This document shows, in pieces, positions 17,346 to 27,200 of a DNA stretch of 33,928 nucleotides (positions within the stretch are counted from its first letter, which is position 1; each line of letters opens with the position of its first letter). Position numbers and translations under genes: made by a program. The DNA comes from Bacteroidales bacterium. Lineage in GTDB: Bacteria > Bacteroidota > Bacteroidia > Bacteroidales > UBA7960. The stretch is from the NCBI GenBank assembly GCA_003556325.1, contig PWRF01000235.1:1-33928 (forward strand), given 5' to 3'. The notes beneath the pieces were generated by a model. The model made no database searches. It was given only the letters and a program-made list of their open reading frames with translations, and was not told the DNA's origin.

Positions 17346-18911
17346 ATGATCATGAAGAACTTAAAGATAAAATCAGTCGCAGCACTCCTCATCGTTTTTG
17401 TATTCGCTGGCTGCAGTGATGATTTCCTGGACCTGGGCCCCCTCGACCAGGAGGTTACCGAAAACTTTTACCAGACCGAAGAACAGGCTTTCCAGGCACT
17501 GGTAGCCATATATGACGCACTCACCATCCAGTCGACCGTGCAGGCAGGTTGGGCCCCGTTTGTAACCGTGGCAGATGCCTTGTCGGACGATGCCTTTGCC
17601 GGAGGGTCAGATGCCAACGACGGCATGGAGTTTAACCAGCTCAACAACCACAACATCCCTACCTCGAACCAGCTGGCCCACTCGTTGTGGATCATGAATT
17701 ACATTGGCGTCTACAGGGCCAATCTTTTCCTTGAAAGGATCGTGGAAATGGAAGAGGTTTCGGAGGAGTTCAAGACGAGGACCATTGCCGAGGCCAAGTT
17801 TATGCGGGCTTATTTTTACCTGGAGCTGGTACGGTTTTTTGAGAACATCCCGTTGCTCACAAAAACCATCAGCGGCCCCTCCGAATATCCGCAGGAGCAA
17901 AACACTCCTGAAGAGGTGTACAACCAGATAGCCCTCGACCTGGTGGAAGCCATTGCTGATCTGCCGGAGTCTGTTCCTGCAGATGAAAGGGGCCGGATTA
18001 CCAAATGGGCTGCCCAGGGCTTGCTGGGTAGGACCTACCTGTTCTACAACGGAGTATATGGTGGCGACCTGGCTGCAGGGGACACCCCGGTAAACCAGGA
18101 CTTTGTCCTTCAACAACTGGAAGACATGATCACCAACAGCGGTCTCGACCTGTTAGATAACTATGGAGATAACTTCAGCCTGGTGGGTGAATTTGGCATA
18201 GAGTCGGTATTTGAAATATCCCATGGGGATACACCGGAGTGGTGGGATTGGAATTACCCGCAGGGTGGGAACGGAAACCTTGCGGCCCAGATGCAGGGAC
18301 CGCGGGTAAGCGGATCGAGCAACTGGAACCGCGGATGGTCGTTTGCCCCTGTGAGCCATAAACTTGCCATGGATCTGGAAGATGACCCCAGGTTTGAACA
18401 CACCATCTTACTGGAAGAACAACTCGACGGTTCGCTCACCAAAGGATTTCAGCATACAGGCTATTTTTCCAACAAATACACCTCCGATGCCGAGCACTGG
18501 GGTTCCGGCGGGCAGTTTGAACTCAACAGGACCTGCAACTTCAGGGTGATACGTTTTTCTGACGTATTGCTCATGGCTGCAGAGCTTGGAAGCCCTAATG
18601 CACAGGAATACCTCGACAGGGTACGTGCAAGGGTTGGCCTCGACCCGGTGCCGGCAACCTATGAAAACATCATGAAAGAGAGAAGGCTGGAGCTGTCGCT
18701 GGAAGGCATCCGCTATTTCGATGTCCTGAGACAGGGCCTGGATTATGCCAACCAGGAATTCACTCACTCAGGCATCAGGGGTCCGAACTACGAAGGCGAC
18801 CAACAGATTTTCGACGTAACGTTTAATCCCGCTACACGCGGATTTTTACCCATACCGCAAACCGAGATCGACCTTTCGGCAGGCCTGTTTAACCAAAACC
18901 CGGGCTATTAA
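17346..18911 (+). CDS. SusD/RagB-family glycan-binding lipoprotein
   Basis: The 521-residue lipoprotein has lipobox FAGC (Cys23) followed by SDDFLDLGP, the usual SusD start. TPR-like helices include EQAFQALVAIYDALT, AEAKFMRAYFYLELVRFFEN and KWAAQGLLGRTYLF. The C-terminal SusD signature is present: ENIMKERRLELSLEGIRYFD and the final FLPIPQTEIDLSAGLFNQNP. It forms the lid of the SusC channel at the cell surface and captures glycan chains. The start could also be ATG at 17352, two codons later; both give the same signal peptide. It follows SusC by six bases and is surely cotranscribed with it. Confidence 0.96.
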   Translation: MIMKNLKIKSVAALLIVFVFAGCSDDFLDLGPLDQEVTENFYQTEEQAFQALVAIYDALTIQSTVQAGWAPFVTVADALSDDAFAGGSDANDGMEFNQLNNHNIPTSNQLAHSLWIMNYIGVYRANLFLERIVEMEEVSEEFKTRTIAEAKFMRAYFYLELVRFFENIPLLTKTISGPSEYPQEQNTPEEVYNQIALDLVEAIADLPESVPADERGRITKWAAQGLLGRTYLFYNGVYGGDLAAGDTPVNQDFVLQQLEDMITNSGLDLLDNYGDNFSLVGEFGIESVFEISHGDTPEWWDWNYPQGGNGNLAAQMQGPRVSGSSNWNRGWSFAPVSHKLAMDLEDDPRFEHTILLEEQLDGSLTKGFQHTGYFSNKYTSDAEHWGSGGQFELNRTCNFRVIRFSDVLLMAAELGSPNAQEYLDRVRARVGLDPVPATYENIMKERRLELSLEGIRYFDVLRQGLDYANQEFTHSGIRGPNYEGDQQIFDVTFNPATRGFLPIPQTEIDLSAGLFNQNPGY

Positions 18912-18941
18912 CAGCCAGCGTTTCACTGCTGCGCGGTCCTG

Positions 18942-18966
18942 GCGGGTGCTCTCAACGAATGCCCGC
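18942..18966 (+). other. Weak stem-loop between SusD and the MFS gene
   Basis: GCGGG (18942-18946) pairs with CCCGC (18962-18966), extendable by two G-T pairs, in the 104-base spacer after SusD. It lacks a T-run, so it is not a clear terminator; it may stabilise the SusCD message end. Confidence 0.35.
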
Positions 18967-19015
18967 TAAAAGGGATTTTATACTTTTTTGGAAAGATGTT
19001 TAACCAGTTAAGAAG

Positions 19016-20581
19016 ATGACACGAAAGACCTATACCGTATTTATTTCCCTTATCGTGGCACTGGGCGGATTCCTGATGGGCTTTGACAGCGCAGTGATAT
19101 CCGGAGCCACTCCCTTTTACCGGGAAACCTTCGGGCTGGACTCCGGCTCCATGCTGATAGGATTTTCCGTCAGCTCGCTCATCCTTGGGGCCATCATAGG
19201 AAACATTAGTGCGGGCAAGCTGGCAGACCGTTTTGGTCGCCGGCAGATCCTGATGGTGACAGCCGTATTGTTTGGCGGTAGCGCCATCATGTCGGCCCTT
19301 GCGCCCAGCATCAATGTGTTCCTGGTCGCACGCATCATCGGCGGAGTAGGAGTTGGGATGGCCATCCTGATCGCCCCGATGTACATCGCCGAGGTTTCTC
19401 CGCGAAAGCTTCGCGGCACCCTGGTAACTTTTAACCAGCTCAACATCGTGGTGGGCATCTCCGTTGCCTATTTCTCCAATTACTATTTTCAGCAAACCAT
19501 TGCCGACCCCGACCTGAAATGGCGTATCATGCTCGGCGTGGAAGCAGCACCCGCAATTATCTACCTGGCCTTGCTGTTTTTCGTTCCGCGAAGCCCCCGC
19601 TGGCTGATGCAGAAAGGGAAGCAGGAAGAAGCCCTCCATGTATTGGAGCGCGTAAATGGAAAAGAACAGGCACAGCTTGTGTTCCAGGAGATCGATCAAA
19701 GCCTGAGAGAGGATATCAACAAGAAAAAGGCCCGTTTCTCAGAAGTGTTCTCCTCCCGCATGAAAACCGTGTTGATCATTGGCTTCGGCATCGCTTTTTT
19801 CCAGCAGATCACCGGTATCAATGCGATTTTCTATTATGCCCCCATGATCTTTGAAATGGCTGGCGGAGGCCAGGATGCCGCCTTTATTCAGGCAGCCATC
19901 CTGGGTGTGACCAATGTGGTGATGACCGTGGTGGCGCTGTTCCTCATCGACAGGCTGGGTCGAAAACCCCTGCTGTACATAGGCTCTGCCGGCATCTGCG
20001 TTTCTATGCTGATTGTAAGCTTTTCATTCTTCAATGCTGAATACAATATTGACGAGAGAAGCATGAAAAACCTCATGCATGAGGTTAACGAAATGGAGGT
20101 CGACCCTCACCACCTGGCCAACTTATATAAGTTAAACGATCTTCAGAACGAGGTATTCGAAAACGAGACGGCCTTTTTCAGCAAGGTAAGGGAAAAAGTA
20201 GGGCAGGATACCTATAACCGCCTGAAAGAAACCATTTTGGTTCATTCCATTTCCATTAACGCCATTTCGGTACTGATCGGATTGCTGATGTTTGTAGCCT
20301 CTTTTGCCGTATCTCTTGGCCCCGTGATGTGGGCCCTGCTGTCCGAAATATTCCCCAACAGGCTCCGGGGACTCGCCATCTCCATCATGGGCTTCTGGAA
20401 TTCCATCGTAAGCTTTTCCGTAGCTACCGTATTCCCATGGCAGCTCGAGTTTCTGGGATCCGGAACGACCTATTTCATATATGCCGTTTTTGGCTTTTTA
20501 ACACTCCTTTTTGTCTGGCGGCTGATCCCGGAAACAAAGGGGAAATCATTAGAAGAACTGGAATCCAAACTCATTAAATAG
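19016..20581 (+). CDS. MFS sugar porter with an enlarged TM9-TM10 loop
   Basis: The 521-residue inner-membrane protein has all sugar-porter signatures: GFDSAVISGA in TM1, GKLADRFGRR between TM2 and TM3, PRSPRWL after TM6, QQITGINAIFYYAP in TM7, DRLGRKPLL after TM8 and PETKGKSLEELE after TM12. It should carry a monosaccharide or small glucoside from periplasm to cytoplasm, probably with protons. Residues about 340-410 form a hydrophilic, likely helical insertion (starts NAEYNIDERSMKNL, ends near RLKETILVHS) between TM9 and TM10, where typical bacterial porters have a short periplasmic loop. In the locus it would feed glucose or laminaribiose to the cytoplasmic phosphorylase. It lies six bases before the next gene. 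Confidence 0.92.
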   Translation: MTRKTYTVFISLIVALGGFLMGFDSAVISGATPFYRETFGLDSGSMLIGFSVSSLILGAIIGNISAGKLADRFGRRQILMVTAVLFGGSAIMSALAPSINVFLVARIIGGVGVGMAILIAPMYIAEVSPRKLRGTLVTFNQLNIVVGISVAYFSNYYFQQTIADPDLKWRIMLGVEAAPAIIYLALLFFVPRSPRWLMQKGKQEEALHVLERVNGKEQAQLVFQEIDQSLREDINKKKARFSEVFSSRMKTVLIIGFGIAFFQQITGINAIFYYAPMIFEMAGGGQDAAFIQAAILGVTNVVMTVVALFLIDRLGRKPLLYIGSAGICVSMLIVSFSFFNAEYNIDERSMKNLMHEVNEMEVDPHHLANLYKLNDLQNEVFENETAFFSKVREKVGQDTYNRLKETILVHSISINAISVLIGLLMFVASFAVSLGPVMWALLSEIFPNRLRGLAISIMGFWNSIVSFSVATVFPWQLEFLGSGTTYFIYAVFGFLTLLFVWRLIPETKGKSLEELESKLIK

Positions 20582-20587
20582 CAAAAC

Positions 20588-21910
20588 ATGACAACTATGA
20601 AAAACATATCCATCATTGCACTCCTGCTTTTTGTTTTCTCTTGCAGCAGCAATGAGAAAAACAATGGCAACTACATGTCTGAAGGCCCTTCGCATGTTGA
20701 GATGCGCCAGACGGACGGGAAATACCGCCTGTTTGTTAACGGAGAAGAATTTTACGTGAAGGGCGCTGGTTGTGAATTTGGCCCTTGCCACCTGGTGGCG
20801 GACCACGGCGGCAACTCATTTCGCACCTGGCGCACGGACGACGGACAACAGTCCGGTCTTGAGGTGCTGGACGAAGCCTATGAGCACGGTCTTATGGTGA
20901 TGATGGGGCTTGATGTGGCACGCGAGCGCCATGGATTTGATTACGATGACGAGGAAGCCGTTGCCGCCCAGCTGGAGCAGTTTCGCCAGGAGGTTAAGGA
21001 GCTGAAAGACCACCCGGCACTCTTGGGCTGGGGTATCGGCAATGAGCTCAACCTGCGCTATACCAACAAGAGAGTCTGGGATGCGGTTAATGACATTGCC
21101 CGCATGATCAAAGAGGTTGATGGCAACCACGTCACGACAACCATGCTTGCCGGCATTGGCCCGGATGAGGTGGCCTACATTGCAGAAAACTGCCCGGACC
21201 TGGACTTCCTTTCCATCCAGTTTTATGGAGATATCATGAACCTGCCGCAGCGATTGAAAGATGCGAATTATGACGGCCCCTACCTGGTCACCGAATGGGG
21301 TGCCACCGGACATTGGGAAGTTCCCCAAACAGAATGGGGATCCCCAATTGAACAGACATCCACCGAAAAAGCAGCGGCCATCAAAAAGCGCTACCAGGAG
21401 ATCATCCTGGGGGATGAAACCAACTGCATGGGCTCCTACGTGTTTCTCTGGGGCCAAAAGCAGGAGCGCACCCCTTCGTGGTACGGTTTGTTTACCGAAG
21501 ACGGAGAAAAAACGGAGGCCATCAATGTGATGGAGTATTTGTGGACCGGCGAATGGCCCGAGCATCAGGCGCCCAGGGTTTACGACTTCACGATTGAAGG
21601 GAAGGGAGGCCGCTATGATAATGTATATTTGTCGGCCGGGGAGGAATACAGCGCACATTTTGTAGCCGAACATCCGGAAGAACTATCGCTATCTGTTAGA
21701 GCAGAGATCATGCCTGAGCCTGTAGAGCTCAGCGACGGGGGAGATTATGAGCCCAGGCCGGAAACTATCGAGGGTTTGATCCTGTCGGCAAACAATTCAG
21801 GAATAAGCTTTAAGGCCCCGGAGGATGAGGGTGCCTATCGCATCTTCCTCTACCTAACGGATGAGCACAATCATGCCGGCACAGTCAACATCCCGTTTTA
21901 CGTGAAATAG
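20588..21910 (+). CDS. Clan GH-A glycoside hydrolase lipoprotein (GH2 TIM-barrel / GH158-like)
   Basis: The 440-residue lipoprotein has lipobox FSC (Cys19) followed by SSNEKNN. Residues about 45-330 form a TIM barrel of the GH-A clan: LFVNGEEFYVKGAG, GGNSFRTWR, LLGWGIGNELN with the acid/base Glu153 after Asn152, and YLVTEWGATGHWE with the nucleophile Glu236. A C-terminal Ig-like beta domain follows (about 350-440, ending NIPFYVK). The barrel resembles GH2 catalytic domains without the usual sandwich domains; given length, Ig-like tail and laminarin context, the endo-beta-1,3-glucanase family GH158 is a good alternative. It probably trims imported or surface beta-glucan. The exact family cannot be settled by eye. 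ATG at 20597 is a possible later start. Confidence 0.85.
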   Translation: MTTMKNISIIALLLFVFSCSSNEKNNGNYMSEGPSHVEMRQTDGKYRLFVNGEEFYVKGAGCEFGPCHLVADHGGNSFRTWRTDDGQQSGLEVLDEAYEHGLMVMMGLDVARERHGFDYDDEEAVAAQLEQFRQEVKELKDHPALLGWGIGNELNLRYTNKRVWDAVNDIARMIKEVDGNHVTTTMLAGIGPDEVAYIAENCPDLDFLSIQFYGDIMNLPQRLKDANYDGPYLVTEWGATGHWEVPQTEWGSPIEQTSTEKAAAIKKRYQEIILGDETNCMGSYVFLWGQKQERTPSWYGLFTEDGEKTEAINVMEYLWTGEWPEHQAPRVYDFTIEGKGGRYDNVYLSAGEEYSAHFVAEHPEELSLSVRAEIMPEPVELSDGGDYEPRPETIEGLILSANNSGISFKAPEDEGAYRIFLYLTDEHNHAGTVNIPFYVK

Positions 21911-21917
21911 TTATTCA

Positions 21918-24224
21918 ATGAGGTTTCTGAACATACTACCTTTCTTCATGTTTGTGGTTTTGGTTGAAAGCTGTTCACAGCCTGCCCTGGAAGTGCACGA
22001 CGATGAGCACTTCCGGCGGGCTGACAGCCTTCTCCAACTGCTTACCCTTGAAGAGAAAGCGGGCCAGATGACCAACATCGGCCTCACGGCCATCACGCAA
22101 GGCCCTTTCTGGAACGATTTTGACACACTCCTGCTCGACACGGCCAAAATGAGGGATTTGTTGATCAACCAGCACGTCGGCTCCATCCAGAACAAAGGGA
22201 AATACCCTCCTTCGAGGGAAGAGTGGCATCGCATCATAAAAAGCGTGCAGCAATTTGTGATGGAGAATTCACGGCATCAGATCCCCGTGCTCTTTGGCAT
22301 GGATGCCGTTCATGGTGCACATTACACGGCTGGCTCAACGCTTTTTCCCCACCAGATTGGCCTGGCGGCAAGCTGGAACCCGGAGCTTGCGAGGATGGTG
22401 GGCGAAGTGACTGCTTACGAGATGCGTGCCTCTTCGCAGCCCTGGAATTTTGCTCCCGTCCTGGATGTGAGCAAGCAACCCCTTTGGGGTCGGGTGTTTG
22501 AAACCTTCGGAGAAGACACCCACATGCACAACGTGATGGGCCGGGCTTTCATAGAAGGCCAGCAGGGAAACTCCGTGGGCGACACCACGCGGGTGGCCAC
22601 CTGCATTAAACATTTCGCCGGTTACGGAACGCCGTTCACCGGCAAGGACCGCTCGCCGGCCCTCATACCTGAACACTACCTGCGACAGTATTATATTGAA
22701 CCCTTCCGTCACGCCATTGAAGCCGGGGCCATCACGGCCATGCTCAACTCCGGTACGGTAAACGGCATTCCGGGTCATGCTGACCATTACCTGATCACGG
22801 ATGTCCTGAAGGGTGAACTGGGGTTGAAGGGGTTTGTTATCTCCGACTGGGAGGATGTCGGACGACTGGCCAGCGTGCACCGTGTGGCCAGCGATGCCAG
22901 GGATGCTGCAAGAATTGCAGTGAACGCCGGCCTCGACATGAGCATGGTGCCTTACGACGCCAGCTTCGCTACCGACGTTGTGGATCTCGTAAACGAAGGG
23001 AAGATCCCCATGAGCCGTATTGACGATGCGGTGCGGCGTATCCTGTACGTAAAATTCAAGCTCGGACTCTTTGACAACCCCTGGCACGACCCGGCCGGGT
23101 ATACCTATTTTGGTTCGGACGAGTTTGCCGAAAAAAGCTACCAGGCTGCACTGGAGTCCGTCACCCTGCTGAAGAACGACAACGGGGCCTTGCCCATCAG
23201 CAACAACAACCCAAAGATTTTGATCACCGGTCCGACATCCGATGCACTCACTGCCCTGAATGGCCCCTGGAGCAGAACCTGGGCCGGCGACGACCCGAGC
23301 TACGACGACCCCGGGAAAAAGACCGTTCTTGAAGCCATGCAAGATGCCTTTGGTGCCGGACAGATCCTGCATACCCCGGGGACATCCTATGAGGGAGAAG
23401 TGGAGAGCGAACAGCACCTGCTGCAAAAGGCCAGCCGTGCCGACATGGTCATTGTGTGCCTGGGCGAAAGACCGGCAACGGAGAAACCCTCCGACATCGA
23501 TGAACTCGACCTGCCCCGGAACCAGCTCGAACTGGTAAAGCGCCTGCATAAAAGCGGCAAACCCATTGTCCTGGTATTATTGCAGGGCAGGCCGCGCATC
23601 ATCCGGGAGATCGAGCCCCTTGCCGATGCCATCGTTCACGCCTTCTGGCCCGGGCATGAAGGCGGACGCGCACTGGCGAGCCTCCTGAAAGGAGAAGAAA
23701 ACTTCAGCGGAAAACTGCCCTACACATACCCGCGTCATGGCGGAGCCCTGTATACCTACCAGCATAAGGTAAGCGACAAGCTTGACCACGAATTTGGTCT
23801 TGATGGGTTTAATCCCCAGTGGGAGTTCGGCTTCGGACTCAGCTACACGGCATTTCAGTACTCAGACCTCAGGCTCTCTGCCGACACCGTATACACCGAC
23901 GATGAGTTTTCCCTGGAGATAAGCGTTACCAACACGGGTAGCAGGGCAGGCAAGGAGGCGGTGCAGGTGTATCTTCGTGACCTGGTAGCCACGATCACCC
24001 CGGACGACAGGAAGCTTATCGCATTCGAAAAAATTCACCTGGAACCCGGGGAAAGCAAAACCCTGGAGTTTACAGTGACCTATCGCGACATGCAATACAT
24101 GGGTGCCAATAACGAATGGACAGCGCAAAGCAGCGACTATGAGGTGCTTGTGGGCGGCCTGCCCGGGGAGTTGCTGTCGGAAAAGGTTTTCTATGCCGGC
24201 CCTTTCGACCTTTCGACCTTTTGA
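21918..24224 (+). CDS. GH3 beta-glucosidase (BglX-like), exported
   Basis: The 768-residue protein has a signal peptide with an off-consensus lipobox VESC (Cys19). The GH3 N-terminal barrel starts LLTLEEKAGQM and includes PVLFGMDAVHG, WNFAPVLDV, ETFGEDTHM, CIKHFAGYG and the nucleophile motif VISDWEDV with Asp310. The C-terminal alpha/beta sandwich (VTLLKNDNGALPI, GPTSDAL, HAFWPGHEGGRALASLLKGE) and a fibronectin-III-like domain (EISVTNTGSRAGKEAVQVYL) follow. It should release glucose from the non-reducing ends of laminari-oligosaccharides in the periplasm. The last six residues (FDLSTF) and the stop codon are encoded by a TTTCGACC tandem repeat that runs into the spacer, so the C-terminus may vary between strains. 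Confidence 0.93.
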   Translation: MRFLNILPFFMFVVLVESCSQPALEVHDDEHFRRADSLLQLLTLEEKAGQMTNIGLTAITQGPFWNDFDTLLLDTAKMRDLLINQHVGSIQNKGKYPPSREEWHRIIKSVQQFVMENSRHQIPVLFGMDAVHGAHYTAGSTLFPHQIGLAASWNPELARMVGEVTAYEMRASSQPWNFAPVLDVSKQPLWGRVFETFGEDTHMHNVMGRAFIEGQQGNSVGDTTRVATCIKHFAGYGTPFTGKDRSPALIPEHYLRQYYIEPFRHAIEAGAITAMLNSGTVNGIPGHADHYLITDVLKGELGLKGFVISDWEDVGRLASVHRVASDARDAARIAVNAGLDMSMVPYDASFATDVVDLVNEGKIPMSRIDDAVRRILYVKFKLGLFDNPWHDPAGYTYFGSDEFAEKSYQAALESVTLLKNDNGALPISNNNPKILITGPTSDALTALNGPWSRTWAGDDPSYDDPGKKTVLEAMQDAFGAGQILHTPGTSYEGEVESEQHLLQKASRADMVIVCLGERPATEKPSDIDELDLPRNQLELVKRLHKSGKPIVLVLLQGRPRIIREIEPLADAIVHAFWPGHEGGRALASLLKGEENFSGKLPYTYPRHGGALYTYQHKVSDKLDHEFGLDGFNPQWEFGFGLSYTAFQYSDLRLSADTVYTDDEFSLEISVTNTGSRAGKEAVQVYLRDLVATITPDDRKLIAFEKIHLEPGESKTLEFTVTYRDMQYMGANNEWTAQSSDYEVLVGGLPGELLSEKVFYAGPFDLSTF

Positions 24225-24270
24225 CCTTTTGTCTTTTTGACCTTTTGTCCTTTTGTCTTTTTTTCCTTTC
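24202..24270. repeat. TTTCGACC/TTTTGTCC tandem repeat across the GH3 stop codon
   Basis: About seven degenerate units of 7-10 bases (CTTTCGAC, CTTTCGAC, CTTTTGAC, CTTTTGTC, TTTTTGAC, CTTTTGTC, CTTTTGTC) fill the junction between the GH3 and phosphorylase genes. The first units are coding and include the stop at 24222-24224; the array ends 14 bases before the next ATG. Confidence 0.85.
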
Positions 24271-24284
24271 GTCATTCTTAAATT

Positions 24285-27200
24285 ATGCCTGAAAAAAGAA
24301 CATACATCAACCAATCTCCATTGCATGGGAAAAACGAACAGGTAAAAGGCGTTATCACCGATGTGGATGGTGAATCGTTTTACTGCATCAGGAATTATGA
24401 CCTTATGAAGCCATTTCTGATGAGCATTGTCAGCAACTGTGACCTGTGGATGTATATTTCTTCCCGCGGAGGCCTGACAGCGGGCAGGAGGAATTATCAA
24501 AACGTTCTTTTTCCTTACGAGACTGATGATAAGATCCATGAAGACAGCGGAAAATCCGGTTCAAAAACCATTATCCGTATAAAAGAACCCGGGAAAACAT
24601 TGCTGTGGGAGCCTTTTTCTGATTCAGGCCTTTACGATACCCGGAGAAATCTCTACAAGAACACCCCGGGCAATACTGTTATTTTTGAAGAGATAAACGA
24701 TACCCTTGGACTGGTCTTTCGTTACCGGTGGTCGGGCAGCGATGCACTGGGCTGGGTCAGGAAATCCACGCTGGAGAACTTTACGCAAAAGGATGTGGAA
24801 GCGGAAGTCTGCGACGGCTTGCTTAACGTCATGCCCTGGGGCATAGAACGCGAAACTCAGAGCCTTATGAGCACCCTGATGGATGCCTATAAAGTGGCAG
24901 AATACCTCCCGGATAGCAAGATGGCCTTGTACTATTTATCGTCCATACCGGTTGACCGCGCTGAACCCAGTGAAGCACTAAGGACAAATGTTGTCTGGGC
25001 ATACGGAAACGATGACCCGGAGATACTGCTTAGTCCTGGCCAGCTGGACAAAGTGCGTCTGGGACATCCCCGGGAGCCAGAAAATAAGGTTTTCGGGCAG
25101 AAAACCGCCTTCCTGGTGTGCGACAACATCAGGCTGGAGGCAGGTGAGGAGACATCCTGGCATATCATTGCCGACGTGGCGAAGGATGCCGCTGATGTGC
25201 CAATGCTGCAAGGCCTTATTGCCAAGACAAAGGATATGACCGGCTTCATCGAGTCCAGGTTACAGGCAGACACGAAGAGACTGGAGAGCAAAGTCGCGCT
25301 GGCTGATGGTTTTCAACACACCGGCGATCCCCTTAACGACAGGCGGCATTTTTCCAACGTACTGTTTAACATCATGCGTGGAGGAGTCTTTGAGCAGGAA
25401 TACACCGTTGCGGTGGATGATTTTCTCCGGCATCTTGCAGATGGCAACAAAAAGGTTTTTGAGAAGCACGCCGGGTTGTTTCGTCAGCAAAGCCCACAGG
25501 TGTCCTGGAATGAACTGTTACAGGTTTCAAGGGATAGCGCGGATGACGACCTCTACCGCCTCACTTTGGAGTATCTCCCTTTGAGTTTCAGCCGGCGCCA
25601 TGGCGACCCGAGCCGTCCCTGGAACTTTTTTGACATACGCGTAAAGAATGCCGACGGCACCCCTTCACTGAATTACCAGGGCAACTGGCGCGATATTTTT
25701 CAGAACTGGGAGGCCCTGGGTTTTTCGTTTCCCGCTTTCCTGCCCGGAATGATCGCCCGCTTCCTGAACGCCTCTACCGCCGATGGGTATAACCCTTACC
25801 GCATCACCCGCGAAGGATTTGATTGGGAAGTGCCAGAACCCGGTAACCCGTGGGCAGGCATCGGATATTGGGGCGACCACCAGGTCATTTACCTGCTGAA
25901 GCTGCTCGAACTCCAGGAAAAGTTTTTCCCCGGCCAGACCTGGGATAAACTGAAAGGCAGACACTTTGCCTATGCCCGGGTTCCATACCGCATCAAAAAA
26001 TACCAGGAGATCCTGGAAGACCCGCAGGAGACCATTGACTTTGACAAGGAATGGCACGAAAAGCTGATGCAGCAAAGCCGCGAAATGGGTGCAGACGGCA
26101 AGCTGATGCTTCAGGCAGATCAGCAGCCTGTGAAAGCAAATTTTACTGAAAAAATCCTGGTGCTCCTGCTCACCAAGCTCAGCAATTTTGTGCCCGAAGC
26201 GGGTATCTGGCTTAACACCCAACGTCCCGAATGGAACGATGCCAACAACGCATTGGTTGGCAACGGAGCTTCCATGGTGACACTCTATCACCTGCGAAGA
26301 TTTGTGTCCTTCCTCAAAGAGACCACAAAGCAACATCCTGAAAACAGCTTTGTCCTGAAAAAGGAAATCATGCTCTTCAAAAATCAGGTTGAGGATTGCC
26401 TGATCAATTACCATCATTTGCTGGACAATGGATTCACTGACCGCGATCGCAGGGCGTTTGCGGATGAAATGGGGCATGCAGGCGAAGAGTACCGGCAAGG
26501 TGTTTATGATGGCTTTCGGGACGAAGATGCTGAACTCAGCAAGGAGAGCCTGCTGGCGTTCCTTTCCTTTGTGCTGCGATACCTGGATCAGAGCATCCCG
26601 GCAAACAGGCAGCCCGATGGCCTTTATCACTCTTACAACCTGCTCAGATTTGATCAGGATGCGATACGTATCAACCGTTTGTACCCCATGCTGGAGGGTC
26701 AGGCCGCCATACTGAGCAGCGGGCTGCTGACGCCGGAAGAAAACCTGAAGCTGATGAAGGCCTTGTTCGCCAGTGACCTTTGGCGAGCTGATCAGCAAAG
26801 TTTCATGTTATACCCCTTCAGGGAGCTGCCGGGTTTCCTGGAAAAGAACATCATACCCAAAGAATTGGCAGAGTCTTCAGAACTGTTGCGCGACCTCGTT
26901 CGCAAGGGAGACACCCGCATCATAATAAAAGACCAGGAGGGCTTATACCATTTTGATGCCGGGCTAAGGAATGCCAGGCTGCTGAGCGACGTCCTCCGGC
27001 AGATGCAGGTGGAAGACCCCGGAATAACGGGTGAGGAAATGGAGCGCGTCCTTGCTGTTTATGAGAGCGTGTTTAACCACAGGGCCTTCACCGGACGCTC
27101 GGGTTCGTTCTACAAATACGAGGGGCTCGGTTCCATCTACTGGCATATGGTATCGAAGCTGCTGCTTGCCCTGGGTGAGAACATCATGGAGTTTGCCCGG

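Noticed and set aside
24202-24270. CRISPR-like array, also considered for 32326-32360.
   Set aside because: Units are 7-10 bases without spacers, so they are simple tandem repeats.
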